The notes under the pieces are model-generated. The model was given only the letters and a program-made list of their open reading frames with translations. It was not told the origin of the DNA and ran no database searches. From positions 1-64,000 of the forward strand of contig JAKVAZ010000017.1 in NCBI GenBank assembly GCA_022447225.1: DNA of 64,000 bases, given 5' to 3'. The stretch is from Fuerstiella sp. (GTDB lineage: Bacteria > Planctomycetota > Planctomycetia > Planctomycetales > Planctomycetaceae). The translations under genes and the position numbers were made by a program. Shown here piece after piece: positions 9,315 to 18,176 of this stretch (positions are counted from its first letter, which is position 1; every line of letters starts with the position of its first letter).

Positions 9315-11402
9315 CTACGCGGCTGATGCCAGTTGAGACAATGGTTGCTCAGAAGGAACACTCATCATATTGAATACGTCCTGCCGGCCAGCTTCCCGAC
9401 CGGACACCGGCAGACTACTTTCCAACAGGTCATAGCCGAATGAACTGAGAATTGCTTTGACGGACTGAATCTGTTTTTCTTCGACTATGACACAGATACG
9501 TGGACGGTACTCTTCGATTAATCGCTTTCCTCCCTCCAAGATCAGCTGTTGGGCATCCTCGACATCAATCCTGATAAAGGTTGGTGGTGAAAATACCGAC
9601 AGCATTGAATCCAGTGTGGTGGCAGGTGAGAACTGTGGTTGTTTGGCAAGAACTGTCTGCATGCCGTTGAGGACTTCCGCCGGGCTGCGGTAACGCTGAT
9701 TTTGCTCAACAGGGCAAATCTGAGCAATCTTTGTTTCTGCCGAAACAGAGGCACACAAAACATCGATTGTGAGGTCACGATTGTCCGCATGTTCGGAGGT
9801 TCGTTGGATCAGTGCTGCCAGATTCGGATCCGGCTGGACCGATAAAACGTTGCCGCGATGTCCGGCCTGATGAGCTGCCAGAATGCTGAACAGGCCGGTC
9901 GTTCCGCCAATGTCCCAAATACGGTCACCTTCGCGAATACATTCAGACGCGATTCTGATCAGACTTTTGAATTCCGTAAATCCCGGATTTACAAAGGCCG
10001 TGTCAGAATTCGCGGGGATATAGCAAGATCGCCTTCCGAATTTCGGAGGAAGTCGACGGCGGATGACACCGTGTCCGGGAACACGTTTGAGAATTGCTTT
10101 GCGCAATCTGGTTGTCCGAGTTGTCGGTATCACTTGTTTCGAAGATTCCCGGGTGACTTCCTGCAGAGACTTCGCAAAAGCAGACACCGAAAGTGTCTTC
10201 GTAAATCTATCTTCTGCCAGTTGACGCGCTCTTTGTCCCATGTTTTTCAATGTGGCACGGTCAGTTTTTGCTGTGCGAACAGCTTCAGCGATCGCAGAAG
10301 GACATCCGGCTTCAACGGTGAATCCCACGTGATGAGACTTCGTAAGTTCGAAAAGTTCTGAAGTCTCAGGTGCATTGGTCAGAAATGGTCGTCCGGCAGC
10401 AAGAATGCCATAGAGTTTACTTGGCATCAGACAGCGGCTGAGTCCGGCAGTCAAAGGCAGCAGATGCAGATCGGCGGCACTGAGGCTGTGTGACAATTCC
10501 TCAATCGGTTGATAGTCACAAAACAGAATATTGGACAGTCCCAATGACTCTGTCTGCTGCTGCAGAGTTTTTTTGCGAGCGCCCTGCCCCACAAAAACGA
10601 ACTGAATCTCGGTGTCGTCCTGCAGAATTGCAGCTGCTTCAACGAATTCCTCCAGATTCTGAGTCAGCCCCAGGTTTCCGGAATACATTGCCACGAACTT
10701 TTTTTCGAGTCTGAATTTTCGCCGAAATCGATTGCTGCTCTCAACCGGAACGATTTGTTGTGTGTCTGCCCAGTTTGGAATGATTGACACACTTTCATCG
10801 GGAATTTCGCTTTCCAGAAGCAGTTGTTTCATGTCCTTGCTCAGGACGATCATTCTGCTGCAGCGGCGGTATATGTCGAACAGTGAGCTTCTTAGTTTCC
10901 GAATAGCCCGATTGTTCCCGACTTTCTCCAGAGCGACCGCAACATCCGGGTAGATGTCCTGCAAGTAGCCCACCATGCTGCACCCGCTGTATCGGTGAAA
11001 TCGGTCGGCAACGAACGGCAGCAGGAACGGATCCGTTTCGAAAACGACTACATCCGGCTGTGGCAGCAATCGAATCTGTTTCTGGCAGGCACGAACAAAC
11101 GAAAGGAAATTGATCCCTTTCTGCAGCATGTTTCTTTTGGAGAATGTTGTGTGTTTGACTCGGTGAATGGTAACGCCATTTCGCTCTTCGATGTTCTTCC
11201 AGTCTGTGCTGGTCGAAGGCACGTTTGGCTGGCCGGCGAGGACATGCACATCAAACTGATCTGTGAGGCCTTCACAGAGTGCTGTGAGCAGTTGGCCGGT
11301 GGCTTCGGTGTCCGGCCAGTAAGATCGATTCAGAAATAGGAGTCGCGGCTTCATAAAGAATCCATTCTTTACAGCGAATCGTGCGACTGTCTGCGTGGAC
11401 AT
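9315..11402 (-). CDS. Fused GT4 glycosyltransferase and FkbM-like methyltransferase
   Basis: This 695-residue protein joins two enzymes. Residues about 17-420 form a GT4 transferase, with PDTEATGQLLTAL at the start, MYSGNLGLTQNLE near 250, and LPLTAGLSRCLMPSKLYGILAAGRP near 330. Residues about 440-690 are an FkbM-like domain homologous to the separate protein at 3475-4266. In that half the acidic SAM-binding residue reads Gln (SVQPDP, against VEPDP in the paralog) and the signature reads RIDVEDAQQ instead of KIDVEGAEQ. The methyltransferase half may therefore be weak or inactive. The longest start is listed; an ATG at 11354 gives a more typical GT4 N-terminus, but neither has a strong ribosome-binding site. 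Confidence 0.8.
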   Translation of the reverse strand: MSTQTVARFAVKNGFFMKPRLLFLNRSYWPDTEATGQLLTALCEGLTDQFDVHVLAGQPNVPSTSTDWKNIEERNGVTIHRVKHTTFSKRNMLQKGINFLSFVRACQKQIRLLPQPDVVVFETDPFLLPFVADRFHRYSGCSMVGYLQDIYPDVAVALEKVGNNRAIRKLRSSLFDIYRRCSRMIVLSKDMKQLLLESEIPDESVSIIPNWADTQQIVPVESSNRFRRKFRLEKKFVAMYSGNLGLTQNLEEFVEAAAILQDDTEIQFVFVGQGARKKTLQQQTESLGLSNILFCDYQPIEELSHSLSAADLHLLPLTAGLSRCLMPSKLYGILAAGRPFLTNAPETSELFELTKSHHVGFTVEAGCPSAIAEAVRTAKTDRATLKNMGQRARQLAEDRFTKTLSVSAFAKSLQEVTRESSKQVIPTTRTTRLRKAILKRVPGHGVIRRRLPPKFGRRSCYIPANSDTAFVNPGFTEFKSLIRIASECIREGDRIWDIGGTTGLFSILAAHQAGHRGNVLSVQPDPNLAALIQRTSEHADNRDLTIDVLCASVSAETKIAQICPVEQNQRYRSPAEVLNGMQTVLAKQPQFSPATTLDSMLSVFSPPTFIRIDVEDAQQLILEGGKRLIEEYRPRICVIVEEKQIQSVKAILSSFGYDLLESSLPVSGREAGRQDVFNMMSVPSEQPLSQLASAA

Positions 11403-11814
11403 GGCCCTCGCAACGACATGTATTATTGGAGAGGACTTCGTGTCAGGATTGGGAAATCCTTCATGAAGATCCGGTTAGTGACATACAGACACTACAGCTC
11501 ACCGCCGGACAGACTATTTCAACCTCCGGATTCAACGCTATAGCAGTTTTTCCGTTGTGTGTTCGTTCATGCTCACCAGAGAATGGAATATATTCGTGTC
11601 GGACCGATGTTTGATTGCGGGACAGCTCCCCAGAATCTGCGGACGTTTTTCACAGCGCAAACAAAACCCCCGGTTACCGACGGAACCGGGGGACTGCGAA
11701 CATGAAGAAAACCCGGCTTGTCACAAACGATGTTTGTCACGTTCAGCCGGATTGTGAAAAACGATATAGACAGCCCTTGCCTCCATGGCAGACGGGACTG
11801 TCTGTGGTTTTGTC
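11403..11814. other. Intergenic stretch downstream of wecB-like gene
   Basis: No gene is seen. It carries the terminator-like hairpin at 11667-11692. A second, longer minus-strand stem, CCGGCT/AGCCGG followed by GTTTTC, lies at about 11712-11752 and may be a backup terminator. Confidence 0.4.
11667..11692 (-). terminator. Intrinsic terminator of the wecB-like unit
   Basis: A perfect 9-base stem (AACCGGGGG and CCCCCGGTT) encloses an 8-base loop. In the minus-strand direction the stem is followed by TTTTGTTTG, a good U-tract. It lies about 120 bases after the stop of the wecB-like gene. Its sequence shares the 13-mer CCCCGGTTACCGA with the hairpin at 5848-5874, in opposite orientation. Confidence 0.7.
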
Positions 11815-12912
11815 TTAAACAGACATCAGTTCGCCGGCAATTCGTTCTGCAGCTTTGCCGTCCCAAAGAGCGGGACAGCGACCTGATTTGTAAGTGCCGT
11901 TGACAACGGCACGCAGGTTGTTGTCCAGCGTCTGTGGATCGGATCCACACAGGGTATTCGTGCCTTCTGTTACTGTCACCGGTCGCTCCGTGTTTTCACG
12001 CATTGTCAGGCACGGGATTTCCAGTGCCGTGGACTCGTCCTGCAGTCCACCTGAATCAGTCACAATCACTCGTGACCCGGACGTCAATGCAAGGAAATCG
12101 AGGTAACCCAGCGGCTCAAGTAATCTCACACCAGGGGCCGACTCAAGTGATGTCAGCAGCCCGAACGTTTTCAGACGTGTCCGGGTTCTCGGATGAACAG
12201 GAAATACGACTGGTAATGCCTCCGAAATTCCAACCAGTACTTTAACGATGCCCTGGAGTGTTTTCGGGTTGTCAACGTTTGACGGGCGATGTGCCGTGAA
12301 GACTGCATATGTGCCGGACTGCAGTCCCAGGTCTGTTAACACGCATCGATGTGAAGCCTTTTCGACCAGCCGGAACAGAGTATCAATCATAACATTGCCG
12401 ACCAGGCGAATCCGATCATCGGGATGTCCCTCCCTTCTCAGGTTGTCCAGGCCGGACGGCTCAGAGACCAGCAGCAGATCAGAAAGACTGTCGGTCACAA
12501 TTCGATTAGTCTCTTCCGGCATCTGTCGATCAAAACTGCGGAGACCGGCTTCCACGTGTCCTACCGGAATATTAAGTTTGACGGCGGCCAGAGTTGCAGC
12601 CATCGTGGAATTGACATCTCCGACAACGACGACTCGGTCAATTTCCGGACGTGCCTGAGTAAAGACCTTTTCCAATTCTATGATGAGTCGGCCCGTCTGC
12701 TCACCGTGACTGCCGGATCCGATACCCAGACTGATGTCGGGATTCCTGATTCCCAGTTCGTCAAAGAACACATCTGACAGATTGTGATCGTAATGCTGGC
12801 CGGTATGAATCAGCAGCGGATCAGCCTCTGCATAATGTTCGAATGCCCTCAGGATCGGAGCCATTTTCATGAAATTTGGGCGAGTTCCAACAATACAGGC
12901 AAATCGTTTCAT
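11815..12912 (-). CDS. wecB: UDP-N-acetylglucosamine 2-epimerase (non-hydrolysing), divergent copy
   Basis: WecB-type enzymes convert UDP-GlcNAc to UDP-ManNAc in the cytoplasm. The 365-residue length is normal. Signatures are GTRPNFMKMAPI at residue 9, HTGQHYDHNLSD near 36, GHVEAGLRSFD near 120, PEETNRIVTD, and TDSGGLQDEST near 285. The usual THRxEN motif reads TAHRPSNVD, as in a common sub-branch of the family. A second, more canonical paralog is at 29201-30379. Its ATG overlaps the stop of the heparinase-like gene by four bases, so the two are likely translated together, and a terminator follows. The product probably supplies ManNAc or a ManNAc-derived acid. Confidence 0.85.
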   Translation of the reverse strand: MKRFACIVGTRPNFMKMAPILRAFEHYAEADPLLIHTGQHYDHNLSDVFFDELGIRNPDISLGIGSGSHGEQTGRLIIELEKVFTQARPEIDRVVVVGDVNSTMAATLAAVKLNIPVGHVEAGLRSFDRQMPEETNRIVTDSLSDLLLVSEPSGLDNLRREGHPDDRIRLVGNVMIDTLFRLVEKASHRCVLTDLGLQSGTYAVFTAHRPSNVDNPKTLQGIVKVLVGISEALPVVFPVHPRTRTRLKTFGLLTSLESAPGVRLLEPLGYLDFLALTSGSRVIVTDSGGLQDESTALEIPCLTMRENTERPVTVTEGTNTLCGSDPQTLDNNLRAVVNGTYKSGRCPALWDGKAAERIAGELMSV

Positions 12913-14597
12913 GCGTGTGATTCATTTTCCACTGTTAGTGTGAATCCGGATTCGCACGGCGTGTTGCCATATTCAATTTCCAGCTGAACGGTTTTGAATT
13001 CGGTTCCAAAATCGGGTGACCATTTTGCGGTACGGATGTGAACCGGTGATTCAGTGTTCAGGTGGATCCGCTTTGTATCAATCATAATATCAACATCATG
13101 TTCGCTGACTTTGTAGACATCGCAATCATGGTGCAGGAGCAACCGAGCGACAGCCGGTTCAGAAAACCGACTGGTGACGTGGTCAACGACGCGAAAATAT
13201 TCAGGTGATCCTGAGATTGTTCGTGTATGGTTAATCTGCTGACCATCGGCACTGCGCGAACTATAGCTGCCCGTTACTGACATGCTGTCTGCACTCAATG
13301 CAGCACGCAGACAACGACCGTGCGCCCGATGCCCGACTCGGAATGATTTGACAAATTCGCACTGATCACGGTTGCCAACTGTTACGGTGTTGTGAGCCTT
13401 TGTTGAACGGTTCCAGTCGCGTTCGGGGCCGGATTCATATTCTCGAACTCCGGCGTCGACCACAATTCGCCGGCCGTCAACGTCCCATTCAAATGCTAAA
13501 ATGTCTCCGTGACCGTGCGCAGGCAATGTGTCAGCACATGACGGACCGCAATCGAACGTCAGATACGCCTGACCCGTACGGATACCGTAGTAGCCTGAAT
13601 CTTCGAAACCAAAGCAACGTCTCTGATCGATACGGGGTCCGCCGAACTGTTCATATTGAGACAGACACTGTTTCGGCAGATATGTCATGTTCAGTCCCCC
13701 ATCGCTGTACAGACTGATACGTCCGTCAGGATGAGTCAGGTCCGCTATCACCTGTGCCGCTGGTTCAAGACACCGAATGAGTTCGCTGCGTTCACCTGGA
13801 ACAAGGATGGATGCGCATTCCAGCAGGTCTGCAAACACCTGGCAGTGATAAGCGGGGGACATTTCGAAGTGCATTCCGTCGGAAAGAAATTGTGACGCCA
13901 CTTCTTTCCGCAGAAAACGGCGCCCCCGATGATACCACGCGGACGCCTCAGGTCCGTGAAAAAATTTAGCCGCCCACAGGAGCGTCTTGATGTTTTTGAT
14001 CAGATGATTTCCACGGATATCTGTTTCAAGGTTTCGGGCCAGGAAGCGGACCTGTTCAGCGACAGACTCAACGACTTTATCTACGGTATTCGGTGATACT
14101 TTAGCACGATGGGCAGCCAGCCACTGCATCATGCACACAGTTCGAATCGAAATCGCATAGCTGTTCCATGAATTTAGCCAGTACTCTGACTGCCACGGGG
14201 GATTTCGGCGGATCCAGTTCAGGAGAATTGATTCTCCCAATTCCACCTCCACCGATTCAACGAATTCCAGGTAGTGCAATGCCAGACACTCCAGTTGCGT
14301 TGGCCGGCTGTCGTCATTCAGTTGCCAGTCGATTTCGTCACCGACCGGCCAGGACCGATTCAGCTGGCGTAGAAATAACTTCCCTTCGCGATTATGAATG
14401 AGGTGCTCACGTGGAGGAAAGACGGCAGCAGGTAATGTCGCGGCCAGTGGCAGCGGTTTATTTCGTCTTACCTTCAAAAAACGACCTGGTGGCGACATCG
14501 TCAGTCGACGTCTCAGACTGAACCAGAAACGCAGCCACAGCCGTTCGGGTGGAATATGGCGTATAGTTCGCCCGAATTGTGTAAGGGAAAACGTCAA
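12909..14597 (-). CDS. Heparinase II/III-family protein
   Basis: This 562-residue protein has an alpha-helical N-terminal half (about 1-300, with LNSWNSYAISIR and IRGNHLIKNIK) and a heparinase II/III C-terminal beta domain (HGHGDILAFEWDVDGRRIVVDAG near 370, then STKAHNTVTVG). Such proteins cleave uronic-acid-containing polysaccharides by beta-elimination, or are thought to edit the polymer in exopolysaccharide loci. No signal peptide is seen, so export is unclear. It stands directly between a WbuB-like transferase and wecB with a four-base overlap to the latter. The heparinase-like, WbuB-like and bidomain oxidoreductase trio recurs in bacterial exopolysaccharide loci. Confidence 0.85.
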   Translation of the reverse strand: MTFSLTQFGRTIRHIPPERLWLRFWFSLRRRLTMSPPGRFLKVRRNKPLPLAATLPAAVFPPREHLIHNREGKLFLRQLNRSWPVGDEIDWQLNDDSRPTQLECLALHYLEFVESVEVELGESILLNWIRRNPPWQSEYWLNSWNSYAISIRTVCMMQWLAAHRAKVSPNTVDKVVESVAEQVRFLARNLETDIRGNHLIKNIKTLLWAAKFFHGPEASAWYHRGRRFLRKEVASQFLSDGMHFEMSPAYHCQVFADLLECASILVPGERSELIRCLEPAAQVIADLTHPDGRISLYSDGGLNMTYLPKQCLSQYEQFGGPRIDQRRCFGFEDSGYYGIRTGQAYLTFDCGPSCADTLPAHGHGDILAFEWDVDGRRIVVDAGVREYESGPERDWNRSTKAHNTVTVGNRDQCEFVKSFRVGHRAHGRCLRAALSADSMSVTGSYSSRSADGQQINHTRTISGSPEYFRVVDHVTSRFSEPAVARLLLHHDCDVYKVSEHDVDIMIDTKRIHLNTESPVHIRTAKWSPDFGTEFKTVQLEIEYGNTPCESGFTLTVENESHA

Positions 14598-14606
14598 CGA
14601 GCAGGC

Positions 14607-15890
14607 CTAATGGATCGTTGGCATTCCGACTGACTGGCCGGAATGATCTGGTTTCTCGTCAGAAATGAGTGTGGCAAAGAGTTTGAGGTAGTCGGTGGCG
14701 AAGGTGTCTCGGCTGAATTTTTCCAGAACAAATTGACGCCCTCTGGATGTCAGTGACCGGTAAAGTTCCTGATCACCAATCAACTGATTGAGACAACTGA
14801 GCAGCGAGTCACTGTTTCCTGGTTCCATTTCGATAGCTGCACCGGCTTCTCGCACAATTTCAGCCGACTCACCCCGAACTCCCATAATGATAGGGCGCTG
14901 CATGGCCATTATTTCAAATATTTTTGACGGAACGACAGTGGTAAACAGATCACAGAGACGGAGATGCACAAGTAAGGCATCAGAACTCGAAATCACCCGT
15001 GGCATTTCTGACTTGCTTAGGCGTCCGGTGAATTTTACGAGATCAGACAAACCTCGGGTTTCCGCTTCTCGCTCCAGGGACTGCCGGCGGGCTCCGTCAC
15101 CGATCAGGAGAAATCCGATATCATCACGACCTGAGTCTTTGAGAAGCTCTGCTGTATTCAGCACGGTTTCCAGTCCGTGAGCCATTCCGATGGTACCCAC
15201 GTAGGAGCACAAAAACCGGTCCTGCATGCCATACTGCCGGCGGAACTCGGGATCCGGCAGACGCGGCGAAAAATATTTTCCGTCAACACCATTGTAGATG
15301 ACTGAGATACAGTCGCTCACGTCAGCTTTCGATGTCACATTGCTCCGATACTCTTTGCCAACAGTAACAACGTGGTCAGCACTCAGGTAAAGCTTGCGTT
15401 CCAGCCACTTCAGTATCTGTAATACAAATCCGCCTCGTATGGCACCTACGGCGGCAATCGATTCCGGCCAGATGTCGCGGATTTCAAGGACGAAAGGTAC
15501 GCGTCGAAGAAAATTAACAACGGCGCCGGCCCAGCCGCAGAACAGTTGCGGACTTGTGGCAATCATGACGTCCGGGCGTTTCACAAACAGACCGGTCCAG
15601 ACGGCTGTGATCATGTAAGACACATAGTTCAGTGTGCGTCTTACGAAACCGGCATTAGGCGCCAGGAATGTCCAGACACGGATGACCTCAATCCCGTCCA
15701 TGGTTTCTCGCTGAGGCCGTATCGTGTTCTTATACCCCTGATAGGGTCGTCCATTCGGAACATTGGGTACGCAAGTGATCACGGTGACATGATGTCCTGC
15801 CCTGACCCACCGCACGCAGTGTTCATATGTTCGAGATGCCGGAGCATTACTTTCCGGAGGAAAGTAATGTGAAAAGAACAGAATTTTCAA
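14607..15890 (-). CDS. WbuB-like GT4 glycosyltransferase
   Basis: This 427-residue GT4 enzyme resembles WbuB-type transferases, which move deoxy-amino sugars such as FucNAc onto lipid-linked oligosaccharides. The N-terminal domain reads FFSHYFPPESNAPASRTYEH at residue 5, EIRDIWPESIAAVG near 138 and NGVDGKYFSP near 205. The C-terminal donor-binding domain has SYVGTIGMAHGLETVL near 233, then a GDGARR loop and VVPSKIFEIMAMQRPIIMGVRGESAEIV. It is nine bases from the heparinase-like gene downstream. The donor sugar is not known from sequence. The ATG at 15890 opens directly with the core domain. Confidence 0.85.
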   Translation of the reverse strand: MKILFFSHYFPPESNAPASRTYEHCVRWVRAGHHVTVITCVPNVPNGRPYQGYKNTIRPQRETMDGIEVIRVWTFLAPNAGFVRRTLNYVSYMITAVWTGLFVKRPDVMIATSPQLFCGWAGAVVNFLRRVPFVLEIRDIWPESIAAVGAIRGGFVLQILKWLERKLYLSADHVVTVGKEYRSNVTSKADVSDCISVIYNGVDGKYFSPRLPDPEFRRQYGMQDRFLCSYVGTIGMAHGLETVLNTAELLKDSGRDDIGFLLIGDGARRQSLEREAETRGLSDLVKFTGRLSKSEMPRVISSSDALLVHLRLCDLFTTVVPSKIFEIMAMQRPIIMGVRGESAEIVREAGAAIEMEPGNSDSLLSCLNQLIGDQELYRSLTSRGRQFVLEKFSRDTFATDYLKLFATLISDEKPDHSGQSVGMPTIH

Positions 15891-16010
15891 CGGGATTTAA
15901 CCACAAGTCATACTAATTAAAACCAGAAACGCCCTGATGGCCATCTGAATGGTGTCAGCGTCCTTCAGTTGTAAAAATTGTGCAGTTCGTGAGGGGCTGA
16001 GCTGTCAAAA

Positions 16011-18176
16011 TTAAATTGTGAACGGCATTCCCTCACGAAGACTTTGTACGGCGAGTATCGATGTGATCGTAGTACTGCGAATTTGGTCCCATGAGATCGG
16101 TGGTTCCGTCGTGCCATTCACGGCTGCAGTAAATCGCCGGATTTCTGCAGCGTGACCTTTGTCCTGCTGATGCTTTCGAACGGTTTTTTTACCTCGGTTG
16201 TAGACCGTTAGCCGGCGGAAGTCATCGAGGACTGCCGTTGCGCCACCACCGAAAATTTCCACCCGTTCCTTCGGGCACGCTTTATCACCCCCGGCAAGGT
16301 ATGCGATACTGGAAACACTTCCGTTTTGATGACGAATCGTGATGAAGGTCTGGTCGTCTGTAATCTCCGGAGCGGTTTCACCTCCGACGGATTCGGCATA
16401 CACACGTGTGGGTAATGATCCGGTGAGCCATGTTGCGAAATCGATCGCATGGCAGGCTTCACCGATAATGCGGCCGCCGCCAATCTCTGTCTGCTGAGTC
16501 CAGTGATCGACCGAGATTGATCCGGCATTGAATCGGTAGCTGATTGTGAGTGGCGCATTCAGGTCAGCGAAGACAGATTTCAGCCTTTGTGCCAGTGGGG
16601 CGAAGCGGCGATTAAAGCCCACCATCACCAGTGGTGTTGCATCACGGGATTCCAGCAATGCGTGTTCGATTGCGAGCAGGTTGTCGAGATTCAAACAAAG
16701 CGGCTTCTCCACAAAGATTGACTTGCCCGCTCGAATTGCCTTTACAACATGATCGCCATGCAGGTGGTGCTGTGTGAGGGAAAACACTAAGTCTACATCA
16801 TTTGCGGCAAGCACTTCGTTTTCGTCGCTTGACGCACGCTGGAAACCATACTTCCTGCCACTATGAGTCGCATGAACACCCCCCGCAGAGCATAACACCA
16901 CGGGTGTCAGTCCATCGCAGGCAACGATCTGTGGTATCAGTATCATGTTCGCAAAATTGCCGGCACCAAGAACACCTACACCCAGTTGAGTGGTCTCTCC
17001 GCCTTTTGAAACACGCTTGCGCTGAGGAAGCCGGGGCTTTAGCTGAATGGTTCGATCTGGTTTTTTATTTTTATCAGCATCGTACTGCAGCAGAACGCCC
17101 AGGAACGGCTCTGAGCCGCTGCTGATGATGTTATACGCACGAGCCGCATCTTCGATTTTAAACCGATGCGAAATAAGTTGTTCTATCTCCAGTTTTCCGG
17201 CGGACATCGCCTGCAGTACAGCGGAAATGTTTCTTTGCTCGGTCCACCGGACGTATGCTGGTGGATAATCACGTCCCAGTTCTTCATAACCCGGATCGTA
17301 CCGGCCCGGACCATAAGAACAGGAAACCACAAATTCGGCCTCTTTGAAATAAAACGGTCGGCGGTCCAGTTCCAGTCCGACAACACCGACCAGCACGACT
17401 CGGCCTCGTTTTCGGACCGCACGAGCGGCGAGTTCAATTGGGTCGTTGGATCTGGTTGAAGCCGTAATAAGAACTGCGTCAGCACCCATGCCTCCGGTAA
17501 GTTTGTCGATTTGTGAAGCGCTGATTTCCGGTTCGGCAAACGCAGCCCCTGCATTTTTTGCAAGAACGCACTTTGATACATCAGGATCGGTGCCGATGAC
17601 GTGACAGCCCGAAGCATTCAGCAGACTAACTGCCAACTGGCCGGTCAGACCCAGTCCAATGATGAAAACGGTTGATCCTAGATCAATCTGTGCATGTCGA
17701 ATTCCGTGGAGCGCAATAGCGCCGAGGACAGCAAATGCTCCGTGGTCAGTGGAGACGTTTTCGGGAATGCTCGCACACAGGTTCTTTGGAACACAGACGA
17801 CTTCCGCATGGTTGCCATTCGAGGCGACACGGTCACCGGGTTTAAACTGCTCGACACCGGTCCCGCAGGCCAGGACGACTCCCGCTGAGCTGTATCCCAT
17901 CGACATCGGGTTGTCGAGTTTTTCACGAACAGCTCGAACAGTGTTCAGCAATCCTTCGTTCCGTATCTTTTCCAGAACTCTGCGCACCTGATCGGGGCGT
18001 TGGCGTGCTTTACCCAGCAGGGACCTGCCGGCAAGTTCCATTGCGCTCTTCTCTGTGCCCGCAGAGATCAGTGATGCGGTATTTGCAATCAGCACGTGTT
18101 CGGGTCGAACAGCGGGTGCCGGACATTCGGTCACCGACAAACGACCGTTGCTGATACTCTGGATGATGCACTTCAT
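16011..18176 (-). CDS. Bidomain oxidoreductase: zinc-alcohol dehydrogenase fused to Gfo/Idh/MocA
   Basis: Residues about 1-365 form a medium-chain (zinc-type) dehydrogenase with YSSAGVVLACGTGVEQFKPGDRV near 95 and the cofactor loop VFIIGLGLTGQLA near 168. Residues about 395-721 form a Gfo/Idh/MocA oxidoreductase with GVLGAGNFANMI near 400 and EKPLCLN near 490. Fusions of this order recur beside heparinase and WbuB-like genes, where they are presumed to oxidise or isomerise a sugar nucleotide, but the reaction is not established. The start at 18176 abuts the stop of the ligase-like gene at 18177, with no spacer. About 120 bases separate it from the WbuB-like gene downstream. Confidence 0.85.
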   Translation of the reverse strand: MKCIIQSISNGRLSVTECPAPAVRPEHVLIANTASLISAGTEKSAMELAGRSLLGKARQRPDQVRRVLEKIRNEGLLNTVRAVREKLDNPMSMGYSSAGVVLACGTGVEQFKPGDRVASNGNHAEVVCVPKNLCASIPENVSTDHGAFAVLGAIALHGIRHAQIDLGSTVFIIGLGLTGQLAVSLLNASGCHVIGTDPDVSKCVLAKNAGAAFAEPEISASQIDKLTGGMGADAVLITASTRSNDPIELAARAVRKRGRVVLVGVVGLELDRRPFYFKEAEFVVSCSYGPGRYDPGYEELGRDYPPAYVRWTEQRNISAVLQAMSAGKLEIEQLISHRFKIEDAARAYNIISSGSEPFLGVLLQYDADKNKKPDRTIQLKPRLPQRKRVSKGGETTQLGVGVLGAGNFANMILIPQIVACDGLTPVVLCSAGGVHATHSGRKYGFQRASSDENEVLAANDVDLVFSLTQHHLHGDHVVKAIRAGKSIFVEKPLCLNLDNLLAIEHALLESRDATPLVMVGFNRRFAPLAQRLKSVFADLNAPLTISYRFNAGSISVDHWTQQTEIGGGRIIGEACHAIDFATWLTGSLPTRVYAESVGGETAPEITDDQTFITIRHQNGSVSSIAYLAGGDKACPKERVEIFGGGATAVLDDFRRLTVYNRGKKTVRKHQQDKGHAAEIRRFTAAVNGTTEPPISWDQIRSTTITSILAVQSLREGMPFTI

